Below are positions 38,301 to 49,275 of a stretch of DNA of 64,000 nt, one piece after another. This stretch comes from Mytilisepta virgata (Eukaryota; Mollusca; Bivalvia; Mytilida; Mytilidae). The stretch is from contig CM051512.1 of NCBI GenBank assembly GCA_028015205.1, positions 23,343,139 to 23,407,138 of the forward strand, in the 5' to 3' direction. The first letter of the stretch is position 1. The number at the start of each line of letters is the position of its first letter. The translations under genes and the position numbers were made by a program. Below the pieces are notes generated by a model. That model did no database searches. It saw only the letters and a list, made by a program, of their open reading frames with translations, and was not told the DNA's origin.

Positions 38301-38807
38301 TCTTAGAGAATAAAATCCTGTTTTCAGAAATCTCGATATTGTTCAGCTCTTCGTATCAAAACTTTTCAAACGTTTGTGAGTTGCACTTGCTTAAACTTCT
38401 AAACCGAAGAGAAATGTTTTAAAGGTCCTAAAGCCATCCCATTTAATTCGAAGATTTATTAATGTGTAGTATTTTAAACATATATTTACCAAATTCCAGT
38501 TTTCTGTTAGTGTAAAGAAGTATCCATCCTTGTTGATTAATTCATCATCAGACAAAGACATGTTCAAAAGCTGACAATTGTATTTATCCTTATCAAAATT
38601 CACAGCGTTACAGTCGACGAACGACAGACAGTTCCTGATACACATTTTCGGACCAACATTGTCAAAAGCGTATAAAATATGCGAATTCATGTATTTATTT
38701 TTCTGATAAATGCCACCAAAAACGTTGTCAGTTTTTCCATTGCACATTGATTGACCACAAGGTAGATTGAGTAGAAGAACAGAAATTATTAGATAATATC
38801 TTTTCAT
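29233..38807 (-). CDS. secreted PAN-EGF(3)-CUB-like protein, frame broken by 1 nt
   Basis: Seen on the minus strand: 38807-38490 (signal peptide and PAN), 37703-37615 (short Cys module), 37010-36900, 36029-35922 and 35236-35132 (EGF-like), 34362-34208 and 29355-29233 (CUB-like, TGA). The exons total 1009 nt. Each junction is in phase except the first, where the second exon is one base too long; without that base the protein would be 335 residues. Known: PAN/Apple, EGF and CUB domains mediate extracellular protein or sugar binding. Inferred: a secreted binding or matrix protein, paralogous to the locus at 50-64 kb. Either it is a recent pseudogene, the G run at 37702-37704 carries a base error, or an exon of length 2 mod 3 is missing. 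Candidate poly(A) signals (TTTATT on the + strand) occur near 29079 and 29103. Confidence 0.75.
29326..29528 (-). repeat. 105-bp tandem duplication over a splice acceptor
   Basis: 29326-29430 and 29431-29528 are nearly identical; the second copy lacks about 7 bp. The unit contains the first ~30 nt of the last CUB exon and its acceptor. Splicing to the first-met copy (exon start 29460) would read [13 protein letters not shown] and then stop. Confidence 0.85.
29683..29843 (+). repeat. 53-bp hairpin repeat, three copies
   Basis: Three copies with period 53 (AAGG at 29686, 29739 and 29792). Each holds the palindrome AAGGTCTTTCC / GGAAAGACCTT around a 10-nt loop. They lead into the 1.36-kb array, whose units end with a related GGGGAAAGACCTC. 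Confidence 0.88.
29844..33925 (+). repeat. ~1.36-kb tandem array, three units, in the CUB intron
   Basis: Three almost identical units; CTGCCGCAGA recurs at 29871, 31234 and 32590 (periods 1363 and 1356). Each opens with a (TTA)n/poly-T run and ends with CATTTGTTCTCTGAACAAATG, a hairpin, then ACTTTTTA. The similar 135- and 152-codon reading frames are frame-labile between units and show no recognisable domain. Looks like a non-autonomous mobile element amplified in tandem. Confidence 0.85.
34208..34362 (-). CDS. PAN-EGF-CUB gene exon 6: first half of CUB-like domain
   Basis: 155 nt, phase 1 to 0, between TTTGCAG and [25 protein letters not shown], then [20 protein letters not shown]. The L-x-F-x-x-F-D-x-E-x-x-x-D core is CUB-like; the usual cysteines are absent. 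Confidence 0.75.
34842..35120. mobile_element. MITE copy in the EGF-CUB intron
   Basis: About 280 bp, collinear with the element at 41477-41748 apart from scattered changes and a short insertion. Terminal repeats are decayed (GGTGGTGCCCAACAC and GTGTTGTATACAACC). Confidence 0.8.
35132..35236 (-). CDS. PAN-EGF-CUB gene exon 5: EGF-like 3
   Basis: 105 nt, phase 1 to 1, donor [23 protein letters not shown] then [14 protein letters not shown], six cysteines. A MITE end lies 6 nt beyond the donor hexamer. Confidence 0.88.
35922..36029 (-). CDS. PAN-EGF-CUB gene exon 4: EGF-like 2 with a seventh Cys
   Basis: 108 nt, phase 1 to 1. [14 protein letters not shown] then [17 protein letters not shown]. 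Aligned to the neighbouring EGFs, the residue that is Phe or Tyr before C4 is Cys here, giving seven cysteines. Confidence 0.88.
36900..37010 (-). CDS. PAN-EGF-CUB gene exon 3: EGF-like 1
   Basis: 111 nt, phase 1 to 1. [14 protein letters not shown], then [14 protein letters not shown]: six cysteines with EGF spacing, including C-x-C and G-F-S-G. No calcium-binding signature. Confidence 0.9.
37318..37400 (-). repeat. partial copy of the ~370-bp satellite
   Basis: Reverse complement of the unit start (accgaaatagatttgatgc...), about 80 bp, downstream of exon 2 of the PAN-EGF-CUB gene. Confidence 0.75.
37615..37703 (-). CDS. PAN-EGF-CUB gene exon 2: short Cys module (89 nt)
   Basis: Encodes [20 protein letters not shown] in the only open frame; the donor is TATG|GTAAG. 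The matching exon of the paralogue at 63684-63771 has [20 protein letters not shown] and is 88 nt. The extra base lies at the 5' edge, in a GGG run right at the acceptor, and puts exon 1 (phase 0) out of frame with this exon. Confidence 0.75.
37780..38066 (-). repeat. ~285-bp copy of the ~370-bp satellite
   Basis: Reverse complement of most of the unit tandemly arrayed at 18010-20215, here in the first intron of the PAN-EGF-CUB gene, upstream of its 89-nt exon 2. Confidence 0.8.
38490..38807 (-). CDS. PAN-EGF-CUB gene exon 1: signal peptide and PAN/Apple domain
   Basis: 318 nt from ATG, ending in phase 0 at TTG|GTAAAT. Starts [20 protein letters not shown], a classic signal peptide. The rest shows the PAN pattern: [19 protein letters not shown] with C-x3-C-x5-C, then YNCQLL, ending [13 protein letters not shown]. 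Four cysteines of the PAN core are present. A secreted protein begins here, so this is a separate gene from the EGF exons upstream. Confidence 0.85.
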
Positions 38808-39294
38808 ATTTTACGCTATGCATGCAGCTTCTTCAGTGACGAAAGTTTCATATACATTGCATTGATATCAGGGAATCATACGTTCTAGCCAATAAAATTT
38901 CAGCTTATCCAGATGACCCAGGAGCCGATAAGACATCAAAATCACACATTGGCGTTATTTTTTATTAGATACAAGTAGAAATTGATCAATTATATAATAG
39001 CTCCTTTAGAAGATTGTTTGTGAACAGTTTTTACACTAAAATTAGTCTTTTGTTTCACATCAATGTCTTTTTTACTGATATTTAAACAGATTAAAATGTT
39101 AAACACTGAAAACTTTAATTTGGTCTCTGTGTTCTTTAAATTATAGCACAACTATTGATATCAAACAAATAACAATTTAGATTTGATAAAATATAAACAT
39201 ATAATTCAAAGTGAAATTTAAACAAAAGAATGTGATCTCAATTGTCCGATGTGCTAAGTACCACTGGTAATGTAAAATAAGAGAACGTTTATGA
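38808..39294. other. upstream flank of the PAN-EGF-CUB gene
   Basis: Should contain the promoter and 5' UTR; no clear TATA or initiator can be called in this AT-rich stretch. Confidence 0.4.
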
Positions 39295-39574
39295 CCGACT
39301 ATCACGTTTGAAACAAGTCTTATATCAGCATAATAATACCGCGGGAAAAAGTCCGCAAGATCTAACTCCAAAGACAAGACAAACTCGGGAGACCGGAACA
39401 TTACAGACAAATGTCACAAGGATACATGTATAACAAAATGAATTAAAAAAATAACCAACTAATCAGGACAGCAGAGAAAAATATTGTTTTTTACTTACGA
39501 CTCATAACGAGGGTTACATATTTTACTACTTAAATCATAACATCGACAAAAAATACCGAAGCAACAAAAAAGCG

Positions 39575-39890
39575 GGAAAAGGCCACATATTCGAAGTCCA
39601 AAAGAAAGACAAGTCAGGAGAATGTAACACGACAAACAAACTCCACAACGATACATGTAAAACTAAAAGAATAAAAAAAAGTATAATAAACTAAAAGAAA
39701 CTAGCACAAGATTGCACAGAAATTCAAGCACTAGCAATGTGAACTCCCATTAAAAATCGGGAGTGACATCAGGTGTTCCGGAAGGGTAAGCAGGTCCTGC
39801 TCCGTTAACGACACCCGTCACATTGCCATTGAGGAAAACCCAGTGAAGTGTCAAATTTGGTGGGGTGTCAAGTCCGATGAGCTGTCACTT
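39575..39890 (-). mobile_element. second retroelement 3'-end family, copy 2
   Basis: Collinear with 9000-9265; includes CAAGCACTAGCAATGTGAAC, CGGGAGTGACATCAGGTGTT and a purine-rich stretch. A weaker partial copy precedes it at 39295-39460. Confidence 0.65.
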
Positions 39891-40536
39891 CTAGAAGGAC
39901 GTGAAATCTAACTGACGATATATTAATATTAAACAGCTGTTTGTCATTTTTGGTGAAACCATTTTTGATGCATACGATGCACATATCGTCGATATTAGAC
40001 TCGTCAAGAAGAATGAACCAAAGTCTATACTCTTATTGTTTTAATTATGTTCTCATTTCATCCATTTTTTAAATAGATATTTAAAGTTGGCAGACAAAAT
40101 TAGATGCTGAATAATATATTTTTCAATGAAAATCAGAGTAAACGTTGGTGAAAAAAATAACTAAATTGTGGATAGCAGTAATCAAAAACTATACTATTTG
40201 GTGATAAACATTATTGAAATATATCCAGGTATAGTCTTATATTAAACAGGACAAACTGCGTGATTAAGTGAGATTGCGTTGTGATTGTGTTAATACGCAC
40301 ACCGAAAAATGTTATTGTCATTCCGGTACCCGAATTTCTTATTATATTTCCTGCATTTTTCTTTAGCATTAGATGTGACGGTTCTCTATTTGGGTGTAGA
40401 TAACTTTCTGATTTGTCGTTTTCAAGATATGGGACATTAAACGTCTAAAATTTCATAATTCCTCCACATTATAGTCATTGCTTGAAAATGTGCATTAACG
40501 CAAAAGAAAAGAATTGTACTATAGTATGCATATCAA

Positions 40537-41010
40537 AAGCTTGTCAAAACTTTTAATAAATTTTTTCATCGGTACAAGGATCTCATTCGTAAATATAAAT
40601 CAACGTGCAAACATCTTATAAGTTCATGTATTTCACATCCCATCTTTTATGGTAATATTCTATACAAAGCACAAAATGTCGTCATTCACCTGAAAAGCTA
40701 ATCAAACCTTTGAACAGAGTTTTAAACAAGGGATATAGTTACGATACTGTTGTCAAGTCATTAAAGATGGCATATAGACTTTGTTAGTCTTATATGTTTT
40801 TTTTTCGGAGTTTAGTGTGCCGTCCATTTTGCTGCACTAGTATACATTATTGTTTAGGAGCCAGGTAAAGCCCGCCTTCGGGTGCGGGATTTTCTCGCTG
40901 AGTTGAAGACCCATTTGTAGCCTTGCACTGTTTTCTGCTCTTTGTCGAGTTGTTGTCCCCTTGACACATTCCCCGTTTCCTTTCAGCAGTCAGTATTTTG
41001 AGACAGTGCA
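40537..41010 (+). pseudogene. C-terminal relic of another RT-type element plus 3' UTR
   Basis: 40537-40787 encodes KLVKTFNKFFHRYKDLIRKY, then STCKHLISSCISHPIFYGNI, with one frame change near 40680 before KPLNRVLNKGYSYDTVVKSL and a TAG at 40785. This matches my recollection of the C-terminal end of a common mussel RT element, distinct from the one at 58 kb. The following CGGGTGCGGGATTTTCTCGC and GTTGTTGTCCCCTTGACACA blocks look like its 3' UTR. The minus-strand ORF here is a shadow. Confidence 0.55.
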
Positions 41011-41476
41011 CAAACTGCTCCAGTTTTGTCTTAAGGTATATCACGTTTGTTTTTAACTGAATATGACCTAATCGTAGCTTGTGTGTTGTCTATATCTCTA
41101 AAGTTGAAATGTAATTTCCGTGTTTTCTTCTTTGGCATGAAAGCATAAACATGTTTTCTACGAATTGATCTTTTATAATGTGTAATCTCTACGTAATCAT
41201 AAAACAACTATATTCATTATTCTTGAATAAATAAAATTTTAGGGAAAGCACGAAATGTTATATGTAGGAAAATAAATTCGAATATCCACAGTATGTTATA
41301 CATACCATGCTGTGTACATTAATTATTCCTGATAACAAATAAAACGATAATATCTTTATTTTCATAAATCCAATTTACATTGTCACAGAGAATGTTAACA
41401 AAACATAATACACAAACACACAAAAACTATTTACAATATTTATAACACAGCAACAGTGTTAAATACAACATACCAG

Positions 41477-41748
41477 TTAAGGTGGTACCCAACACCTAGA
41501 CTAAAATAAAATTGGCTCGTTTAATTTTCATAAAATTTTTAGGAAATATTTACTTTGACCTGTTGACATAAATGTTGATTTTTTTTAGTAAATAGAATTT
41601 CAAACTTCGCGGGAATAATTTCATTAAATATATAGCAGTTTGGCAAACATCATAGAGAAGCTTAATGTCTCTTTACTTATTAAATTTGATTAAAACGCTC
41701 TGGTGATTTTTAAGAGTTATCTCCCTGTAGTGTTGGGTACCACCTTAA
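41477..41748. mobile_element. 272-bp MITE with perfect TIRs and TTAA ends
   Basis: Both ends read TTAAGGTGGTACCCAACAC in opposite orientation, perfect over about 19 bp, bounded by TTAA. TTAA targeting is a piggyBac-type feature, so a piggyBac-like origin is inferred. No ORF. Confidence 0.85.
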
Positions 41749-42057
41749 GCAAGGAGGTCAGACATGACTGTTTGTCTATTTGATAAATTTAAAGAGTTTA
41801 TTTAATAGTATTTTCTTTTTCCTTGTCATCAGCTCAAAAATTTAAAACGTTGTGATATTTTAGGTAATAGCTAGGTTGAAAACGCTTGCACTGTTCTTTT
41901 TAAATTTACACATTCAAAGAAATAGTGGTATTCATAATCCAGTTTTGAAAATTGCACAGATGACAGTGTCGGTTATTGCGATCTATATGTGGCCATCTAC
42001 CTGTTTCGACTGTTAAAAAATGATTAATTGTTCTTAATCTACAGACTCTCAGTTAAA

Positions 42058-42167
42058 ATGTTTAAGTAATGTTCGAATTCAAACTTTGTCTTGAAGATTC
42101 TGTAAGAGATTGATGTTTAAGTAATGTTCGAATTCAAACTTTGTCTTGAACATTCTGTATGAGAGCT
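42058..42167 (+). repeat. 55-bp tandem duplication
   Basis: TGTTTAAGTAATGTTCGAAT through TTCTGTAAGAGA occurs twice in a row with few differences. Confidence 0.9.
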
Positions 42168-43148
42168 TTTGAAGATTCAATCATAGTATAACGCCAATAT
42201 TGCAAGAACTGGTAACCTTAAGGTGAAGAATATAACGTTTGGAGACCATTTTTTCAGATGTAAAACAAACAAGGTTTTCTTGACAGAAAATGAATTTGAA
42301 ATTCGAAAATCACAGAAAATGTTGCAAGATAAATTTAAGTGAATTAAATGATTTTCTGACTAGACAAAACATGCATTTTAATATAAAACAAATTTTATGT
42401 ACTAAACAACATATACTAAGAGTTTAAACATGTACATTTCTATTGCTAGCAAAATCCATTTAGTGAATGTGGACATGTATTAATGTGTTGAATTATTCTA
42501 GATAATGTATAACAAGACAGGTCACGAATGACATAAACCGATAAGCAGGATCATTTTAATATAGAAACCTAGACAAGAGGGTGAATACAACACATTGATA
42601 AAATCTAGTCATATGCATGACATTTTGACATTATATAGACACAAAAGAGTTGTAAAGTTAGAGCAGTTAAACTTTTTTTTAATCTTAGCTCTCTAATCAT
42701 ATATTAACGTATTGTATACATATTTGTTTATAAGCCGTTTTGCGTACGTCGTTCATATTCTTATATTTGAAGTATCATTACTTCCGATTAGGCCACAATT
42801 ACATATTGTTTTTTTTATATATATAAACAATTCAGTGCTTATTGAGAAATATCGGAAAAAGAAGACTGACGCAACTGGACATTAAGGCCAAATTCCAACG
42901 ACATGGTGAAAAAAAGATATTATTTATTGTGTCGAAATTACTCAATATTTGAAACTTTGTGAAACCGAGTTTTTGTATTTATCCGAATATCCGAGCTCTT
43001 GCGACCTCTTGTGAGTCTCATAGTTTTATAATTCAGCAGATCCGAACTCAAGTATTTTTATGAAAGTTTATCATCATTAGTCTTTTAGTTTAATTGGATA
43101 TTGTCCAATTGACGCGTGCTAATATAACATGATTATTATATACATATA

Positions 43149-43313
43149 TTACAAAAACAGCAATTCTATCAAATACAAAAGTGGCAAATCACTAAGGATT
43201 ATTTCTAAAAGCGAAATTGTACGTATGAAAAGACCGACTGTAACGAGAGGTTCCATCGTCACATAGTCCAGTGTATCATCAAAAGCCATTTTCAGTATGT
43301 GATCATATTTTAT
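43149..43313 (-). CDS. possible terminal exon, unrecognised
   Basis: After a good acceptor (polypyrimidine tract, TTTCAG), 54 codons run in phase 0 to TAA: IKYDHILKMAFDDTLDYVTM, then a hydrophobic tail (LLEIILSDLPLLYLIELLFL). The first part faintly resembles a CUB core (L-x-M-x-F-x-D-x-x-x-D-Y-V). It could be a 3' exon of the EGF gene upstream, but no linking exon was found and the match may be chance. Confidence 0.2.
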   Translation of the reverse strand: MKYDHILKMAFDDTLDYVTMEPLVTVGLFIRTISLLEIILSDLPLLYLIELLFL

Positions 43314-43577
43314 CTGAAATGTCAATTAAAAAAACATGAAAAATCACGATACATAAATACATAAAACCTTAGGAGATAAATGAATATTTCATTTCATAAT
43401 AAAATAAAAAATGATAGTTTAAGTCGTCCTAACTTTTCAATATTTCGTTTTCCCATTAACCATCCTTAAATGTTGTGCATTGACTCACAATGGTTTGGTT
43501 TTAATTTTTGATGGAGGTTCATCAAGAAATATGTATTTTACGCAAGGAAAATTTCATCTGATTTTGTTTTACTACGT

Positions 43578-43855
43578 TTATACCACTGAGGCGGTATCTC
43601 TGCTGGAGGACTGTTAGTAACCTGATGTTTTATAACAATTGTACCACTGAGGCGGTATCTCTGCTAGTATATTTTTAGTCCCCCGTAGGTTTTACTGCAT
43701 TTGTACCACTAAGGCGGCATCTCTGCTGGTGGACTGTTATTCCTCGGTAGGTTTTACTACAATTGTATATGAGACGTTATCTCTGTTGGTCGACTGTTAG
43801 TCCTCGGTAGATTTTACAACGTTTGTACCACTTAGCGTATCTCTACTAGTAATTG
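43578..43855 (+). repeat. ~62-bp tandem repeat, about five units
   Basis: Units contain GTACCACTGAGGCGGTATCT, CTGCTGGTGGACTGTTAGT and CCTCGGTAGGTTTTAC, increasingly degraded. This motif is, from recall, part of a common mussel retroelement 3' region; here it is expanded in tandem. Confidence 0.8.
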
Positions 43856-44499
43856 ATTCTCCTATAGCATGAATATCAGATATTTGTTGAATTTTCAGCT
43901 GATAAATTTGAAATTTCAGATAAAAGGACAGTTTCAGTTCCCTCAGGATTTGGCAAAACTTTTAAGGCTGTTTTGTTCTATTGTACATAATATTTTGATT
44001 TTTGGATTATTTTTGTTTGCCTCCAAAGTTTTGGCCACGATTGTACCTGATCCTAGTAATCCTAGGAATTTGGTATATGGGGTTATTTTTATTTATTTTT
44101 TTTGTAACAAATTGTGAAACGTACTATATGATTCACTAAGTACACATGTTAATGAAAATGGGTCAAAGTCACAAAAGGCTGGGTTGCAAAGAATGGGTTA
44201 TGAACCATGGAGAAGTTAACAGTATCTTTCAAGATGAAATCAATTTGGAATGTTGATACTTTAACTGTAGATTGTTGTTGTATAATGCATTTATTGTTTT
44301 TAATTCATTAATGCAAAAAAAGGTAACAACAAATTTCAAAAATGACAGACCCCACAACAATACGCAAACAACAAACCACTATGCATTAAAAGCATATAAC
44401 ATATAAAAAATAAAAACAAACATCAAAACAACAAAGATTGACGAAAAAGTTACTAAGTTCCTAAGTCTGGAAAAATTGGGGAAAAAAATATTCAAACAA

Positions 44500-44605
44500 T
44501 TCCATAATAACAGGTGCACAGCTTCAATATGTGTAAAATCTTCCTGTGAAGTTTGATAAAGATTGAAAACTGTAGGAGGAGTTGATGACACAAAATGGGT
44601 AATCC
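44500..44605 (+). repeat. boundary repeat, copy 1
   Basis: CCATAATAACAGGTGCACAG then TTCAATATGTGTA and GAAAACTGTAGGAGGAGTTG. Matches 48725-48830 and 48905-49015. Confidence 0.8.
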
Positions 44606-44624
44606 CAAGTAGCACAAAACATTT

Positions 44625-45480
44625 TCATGATATTTTTAAAGGGTCAGATAGATGTTTTTCAAAACTGTTATCAAAATAATATTTTCAGGATGTCATGTAA
44701 ATGTTTTTTTGGATAATCTTTATAATGTTCTCTTGAAACATTGATGGGAAACGTTTCAAAAATATTTTTAAAACGTTTCAAATAAATATTACTATATCAC
44801 TTTATAAGAACATCTTATTTCAATGTTTTAAAAATATTTTATAATATTTTCCTAGTTTTAACATGATATTTTAAGAATAAGAATAAAATGTTAGAGAAAA
44901 AGGTTTTTATATAACATTTTCTATACATGAAATAAACATTCTGTAAAATAATTTTTCAAAAATATCTGAAAAACTTCTTTTTAAAAATGTATAATAAATA
45001 TCATGCAGAAATATTTTTTTGAAAAATGTATTTAAAACATTATGTTTCATGTTGTGGTAACATTTCTATAAAATATTTGACAGATATATTTTTAAAATGT
45101 GAAAATAAATTTCTGTAAAAATATTTTCCCCAAACATTCTAAAAACATTTTGGAAAAATATTTCTGTAATGTTTATGATAAATATTATTGATTCATGTTT
45201 TAAGAATATTTCATTTAAAATGTTATTAAAATATGCTCATGATATTTTTCAAATATCAATATAATGTTTCAAAAAATATTTTTATTTAATGTTTTCTATA
45301 TGTGAAATAAACATTCTGGTAAAATATTTTTTAAATTTGGAAATAGATTATAATTTATTGTAAAAAGATTTTTTTGCAAAACGTTTTCAGAACATTTTTG
45401 AAAAATATTGCCTGGATATCAGATAAAAATAGTTTATCATAACGTTAAGATAATGTTTTTAAAACATTGTTTATGTCTGT
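44625..45480 (+). repeat. degenerate AAAATATTTT/AACATT repeat block, left
   Basis: Many short variants of 'GTTTTAAAAATATTTT' and 'GAAACATT' at irregular spacing. The same texture returns at 48030-48695. Confidence 0.7.
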
Positions 45481-45639
45481 CTGCAAAATTATATCCATTG
45501 CCATGTTAAATCGAATTGGGGTACAATAACCGATAAACGTTTTTTTTTTAAATATCAGACCTTGGCGTGTCGGTGTAAATCTTTGTATTTTCGGTTTTCG
45601 GTTTTAAAATGTAACTGGTTCCAGATGGTGTACCAGCTT

Positions 45640-47880
45640 GCAAACAATCGACAATATTCATTGGAAACCAGTGACCGGAAGTGTATTTCCGCGGTTTGAA
45701 ACAAAGAAATTTGAAGTTGAGGACGACGCCTAATTTCTACAAGTATCAGTAAATCAGTAGTGTTTATTATCTTCTGGTGATAATAGTAGGTAAGAAAATA
45801 AGCTCAGATAATGACCTGTTTCTGTACACATCGCTTTCTGTGTGTTATTTCTTCACTCGACGGTCATTACAATGACAAAGTCGAAAGACGATGAAATAAT
45901 ATCAACAACTTGAACAGTGACAGAGTGGACACCTTTTGGCCATATATTAAAACAGGAAACAAAACTACCTGTACAATAAATGTAGAGATGTATCTGTTGA
46001 ACCCTGGATTAAACTTAATTTTATTTTGTCAAGTTGTGAAAAGAATTGGGGGGTGGGGTGTTATTATCCTCCCTTTCAGAGTTTTTTTCTCTTTTCATTT
46101 AAAAACAAACAGGCATATAAAATAAATCTATATGACTAAATTGTATGAAGGTCATCCGCTGTGTGACCGACACACTTCGGCACATGATTTATTGATGAAA
46201 ATCTCTGGAGATTATTACAATTATTTACATTTCAAATAACATTTTGGTATATGTTGAAAATAAACATGGTTCAAAGTCTTTGAAACAAAACTTTTGGATT
46301 TCATACTTTTTTCCAGATTGGAGGTAGATATTACATGTGTATGTACATTGTATTTTTGGTCTTATTTTTATATCTGGGGAAGATTTTAATACTTATAATA
46401 TTTTCTTTTCCAGACAAATCATGAACAAGTAGAAGAGTAAGAAATGAATGCGTCATTTAGAACAATAGAAAGGAGTTTGATAGCTGTTAGAATAGTACTT
46501 GGTAATTTGATATTTATTAAATATTTGTAAAATAAAAGGCCATCTTACATGTTATGTTAGAAAACTTGTTTTATTTTTTGAAATTATTTTACACAGAAGA
46601 AATTTTAGATGTAAAGTGCTTACTGAAATTAGGGGGGGAAAAGTTATTGTTGGGGTCTAAATGATAAAATAGTAAAATAAAGCACAGTCTGTATACATAC
46701 TGTATAATACTACTAAAAATATCACATTTCTCCCATTTTTTCGAGGTAATTTTGAAAACTTCAGGCGACTGTGAATAAAGACAAAATAAAGACTTTTTGC
46801 CAGCTGATTGTTATGCTTAAGTTTAAGTTTTAAAACTTCAAAGTATTTACAGTGAAACTTGACTGTTGAAGTGTCAGAGAACTTAGAGAAAACTGTAACT
46901 TAGCCTGTGCTTCAGCTCATTTATATTCAGTCGTACATACATAATTGAATGCATTTTGATCGTTAACATAAATCATTTAATAATCATTTTCAGTAATAAA
47001 AGGTGTGAAAATAATTTACATTTGACTGTTCTATGAATACTGGTACCTTTGTACTATGTAATGTTAGAACAAAAATCACCTGATACATGTATTTTAATGA
47101 AAATTGCTTTTATCCTCTTTTCAGATAATGCTTTATGATACAAATTAATTTGAAGAAGACCCAGTGTCTATTGCAAGATCAACCTGATGAACAAAAAGAA
47201 AATGAATTAGTTGTGCATAATTCCGGAAAGTGTTTCTTTATGTAAGTTGATTTTAACAACATTTTTATTTCAACTGAACAAATCATTTAGCATCTGTGTG
47301 TGAATTACAGTTTTGTTTTCTCCTATCTGAAGTCTTGGACTGTTATGGTGTATATGGAGGCCTGTTTCATATTTAAAATCAGGCCATCAACCAAATCTTG
47401 CTTGGAGCTTCATAATATTAATTCTTAAGTAGTCATCATTCAGAATGAAATTTATTTGATATAACCCCACCCAGTGGAGCAGTATAGGCTTTGAAATTCT
47501 CATTTCTATCAAAGTCTGATATCTTTGGAGTTGTTTGAACTGTCTTATAGATTGTTTTCAGTTTGATAATAAATTTTAATTGTGTATTGCCTGCTTATCA
47601 ATGTAGACATGTACATGTAGTAATCTCACATTTTTGTGATTAAAGGTCATAACAATTTCTAAGCCTGTAATACATTTTTATTTTTAAATGTTTTCAATTC
47701 AATTTTTGCAGATGCAAACAGGAAGTCAAAGATATGAACAAGACAGGAGTTGCAGGAGGATGTATAAAATTATGAACTTTTTATGAAATATTGATGAGAC
47801 TAAATTGTAAATACAGATTTGTAAAATTTGTTTGAATTTCAATACGAACAGAAAAAAATAAATGATTAATCAAAATATCT
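45640..47880 (+). ncRNA. possible four-exon transcript inside the repeat-bounded block
   Basis: Splice-like edges line up: donor GTAGGTAAGA (exon end 45789), exon 46414-46501 (TTCCAG to GTAATT), exon 47125-47241 (TTTTCAG to GTAAGT), exon 47712 onward (TTTGCAG) with AATAAA at 47857-47862. The left end is guessed. Mostly non-coding, but exons 3 and 4 join into a 56-codon ORF (47135-47241 plus 47712-47775) with four cysteines. All motifs could arise by chance in AT-rich DNA. Confidence 0.25.
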
Positions 47881-48029
47881 TTTCATTTCATTTATATCCC
47901 ATGGTAAAATGTAGCTGTTTGAATTTGATTACATTACATTACAATACATCAATGAGAGAAAATCATTTGCAGAAAGTTGGGAAATTAGATTTTTCCCGAA
48001 AAACATAAACGTTACAGTCTGACAGGAAC

Positions 48030-48695
48030 ATTGTAGAACATTTTATTTGAAATGTCCAAATGGTCAGCTGCACACTCAAAGGGTATCTAAAAATGTAAGG
48101 AGGATATTTTTCAAACATTTATGCAATAATGTTTATGATATTAAAAAAACATTGGACTTATGTTTTGCAGTATGAAAATATAATAAAAATATTTTCAGAA
48201 TGTTATGGGAACATTTTTACAACATTTTAAAAATATTTTGCTGTGCTGAAGGGAGAAATGTTTTCAGGATATTTATTAAATGTTTTGGATTTTTTTATGA
48301 CAAATATTTAAATGATATCAAAATAACATTGACATATAAATATTCTAAGAACAATTCACTGATGTTTTAAAGTACAGAAAATATTTTTAGAACATTTTTC
48401 ATAAATGTTATTTAAAAGTTTCTAGAAAATGTTTTCCAGATGTTTATTGAAAAATCAAGGCATATGTTTACATGATATAATAAAAATATTCACATTTTGA
48501 TATCCTGAAAACATTTAACTGATGTTTTGAAATACAAAAATGTTATTAAAATGTTGTATGAATGTTATCAAAATGTTTTTTAAAAATTTTTAAAACATTT
48601 TTCATTAAATGATATTTTAGAAAATGTTTTTATGATATTTATTACATATTTTCCGATCATTATAAAAATATTGGGGCGATGTTTTAAAAATATTT
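48030..48695 (+). repeat. degenerate AAAATATTTT/AACATT repeat block, right
   Basis: Same short-motif texture as 44625-45480; the pair brackets 2.5 kb of more ordinary sequence. Confidence 0.7.
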
Positions 48696-48719
48696 TGGAA
48701 AAATTGGAAAAAAAATCAA

Positions 48720-49020
48720 ACAATACCATAACAGCAGGTGCGCAACTTCAATATGTGTACAATCTGCCTATGAAGTTTGATAAATATCGATTGAAAACTG
48801 TAGGAGGTGTTGATGAAACAAAATTTGTACTGTGTTTTCACATTTTGATTGAAAAATTACTAACTTTCCAAATCTAGAAAAATTGGTAAAATATTATTCA
48901 AACATTTCCATAATAACAGGTGCTCAACTTCAATATATGTACAATCTTCCTGTGATATTTGATAAATCTGGGTTGAAAACTGTAGGAGCAGTTGTTGGCA
49001 CAAGATTGGTACCCTATTTT
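48720..49020 (+). repeat. boundary repeat, copies 2 and 3
   Basis: Two tandem copies of the ~110-bp sequence seen at 44500-44605, the second followed by a C-rich stretch (49021-49070). Confidence 0.82.
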
Positions 49021-49079
49021 CCCCGCCCAAAAAACCCCACCACCCGACCGCCCGCCCACCCGCCCGACATCACTAGACT

Positions 49080-49275
49080 ATAACCAGGATTTGCACTTCG
49101 TGCAACCCGGTCAAAAATCAAAATTGAATAAAATTGGACAAAAACAAAAACAAAGACTGTACAAAAAATTCGGGAATAGTTGTGTAGAGATTCGAACTCA
49201 CAACCCCAGAGTTGACAGGCCAGTGATCATTAGTAGTCATAACGAACTACCTAGACCAATCGGCCACCGATAGGC
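49080..49275 (-). mobile_element. tRNA-derived SINE, minus strand
   Basis: Read on the minus strand: A-box-like TGGCCGATTGGTCTAGG (49266-49250) and B-box-like GAGTTCGAATC (49199-49189), about 50 nt apart. The tRNA-like head is otherwise unpaired, so it is a SINE rather than a tRNA. Confidence 0.7.

Noticed and set aside
38066..38490. Hidden exon that would repair the PAN-to-EGF phase
   Set aside because: No open segment of length 2 mod 3 with good AG and GT edges could be found by eye; left as a question rather than a feature.
43578..43855. CRISPR-like array
   Set aside because: Units are tandem without unique spacers, decay along the array, and the genome is eukaryotic.
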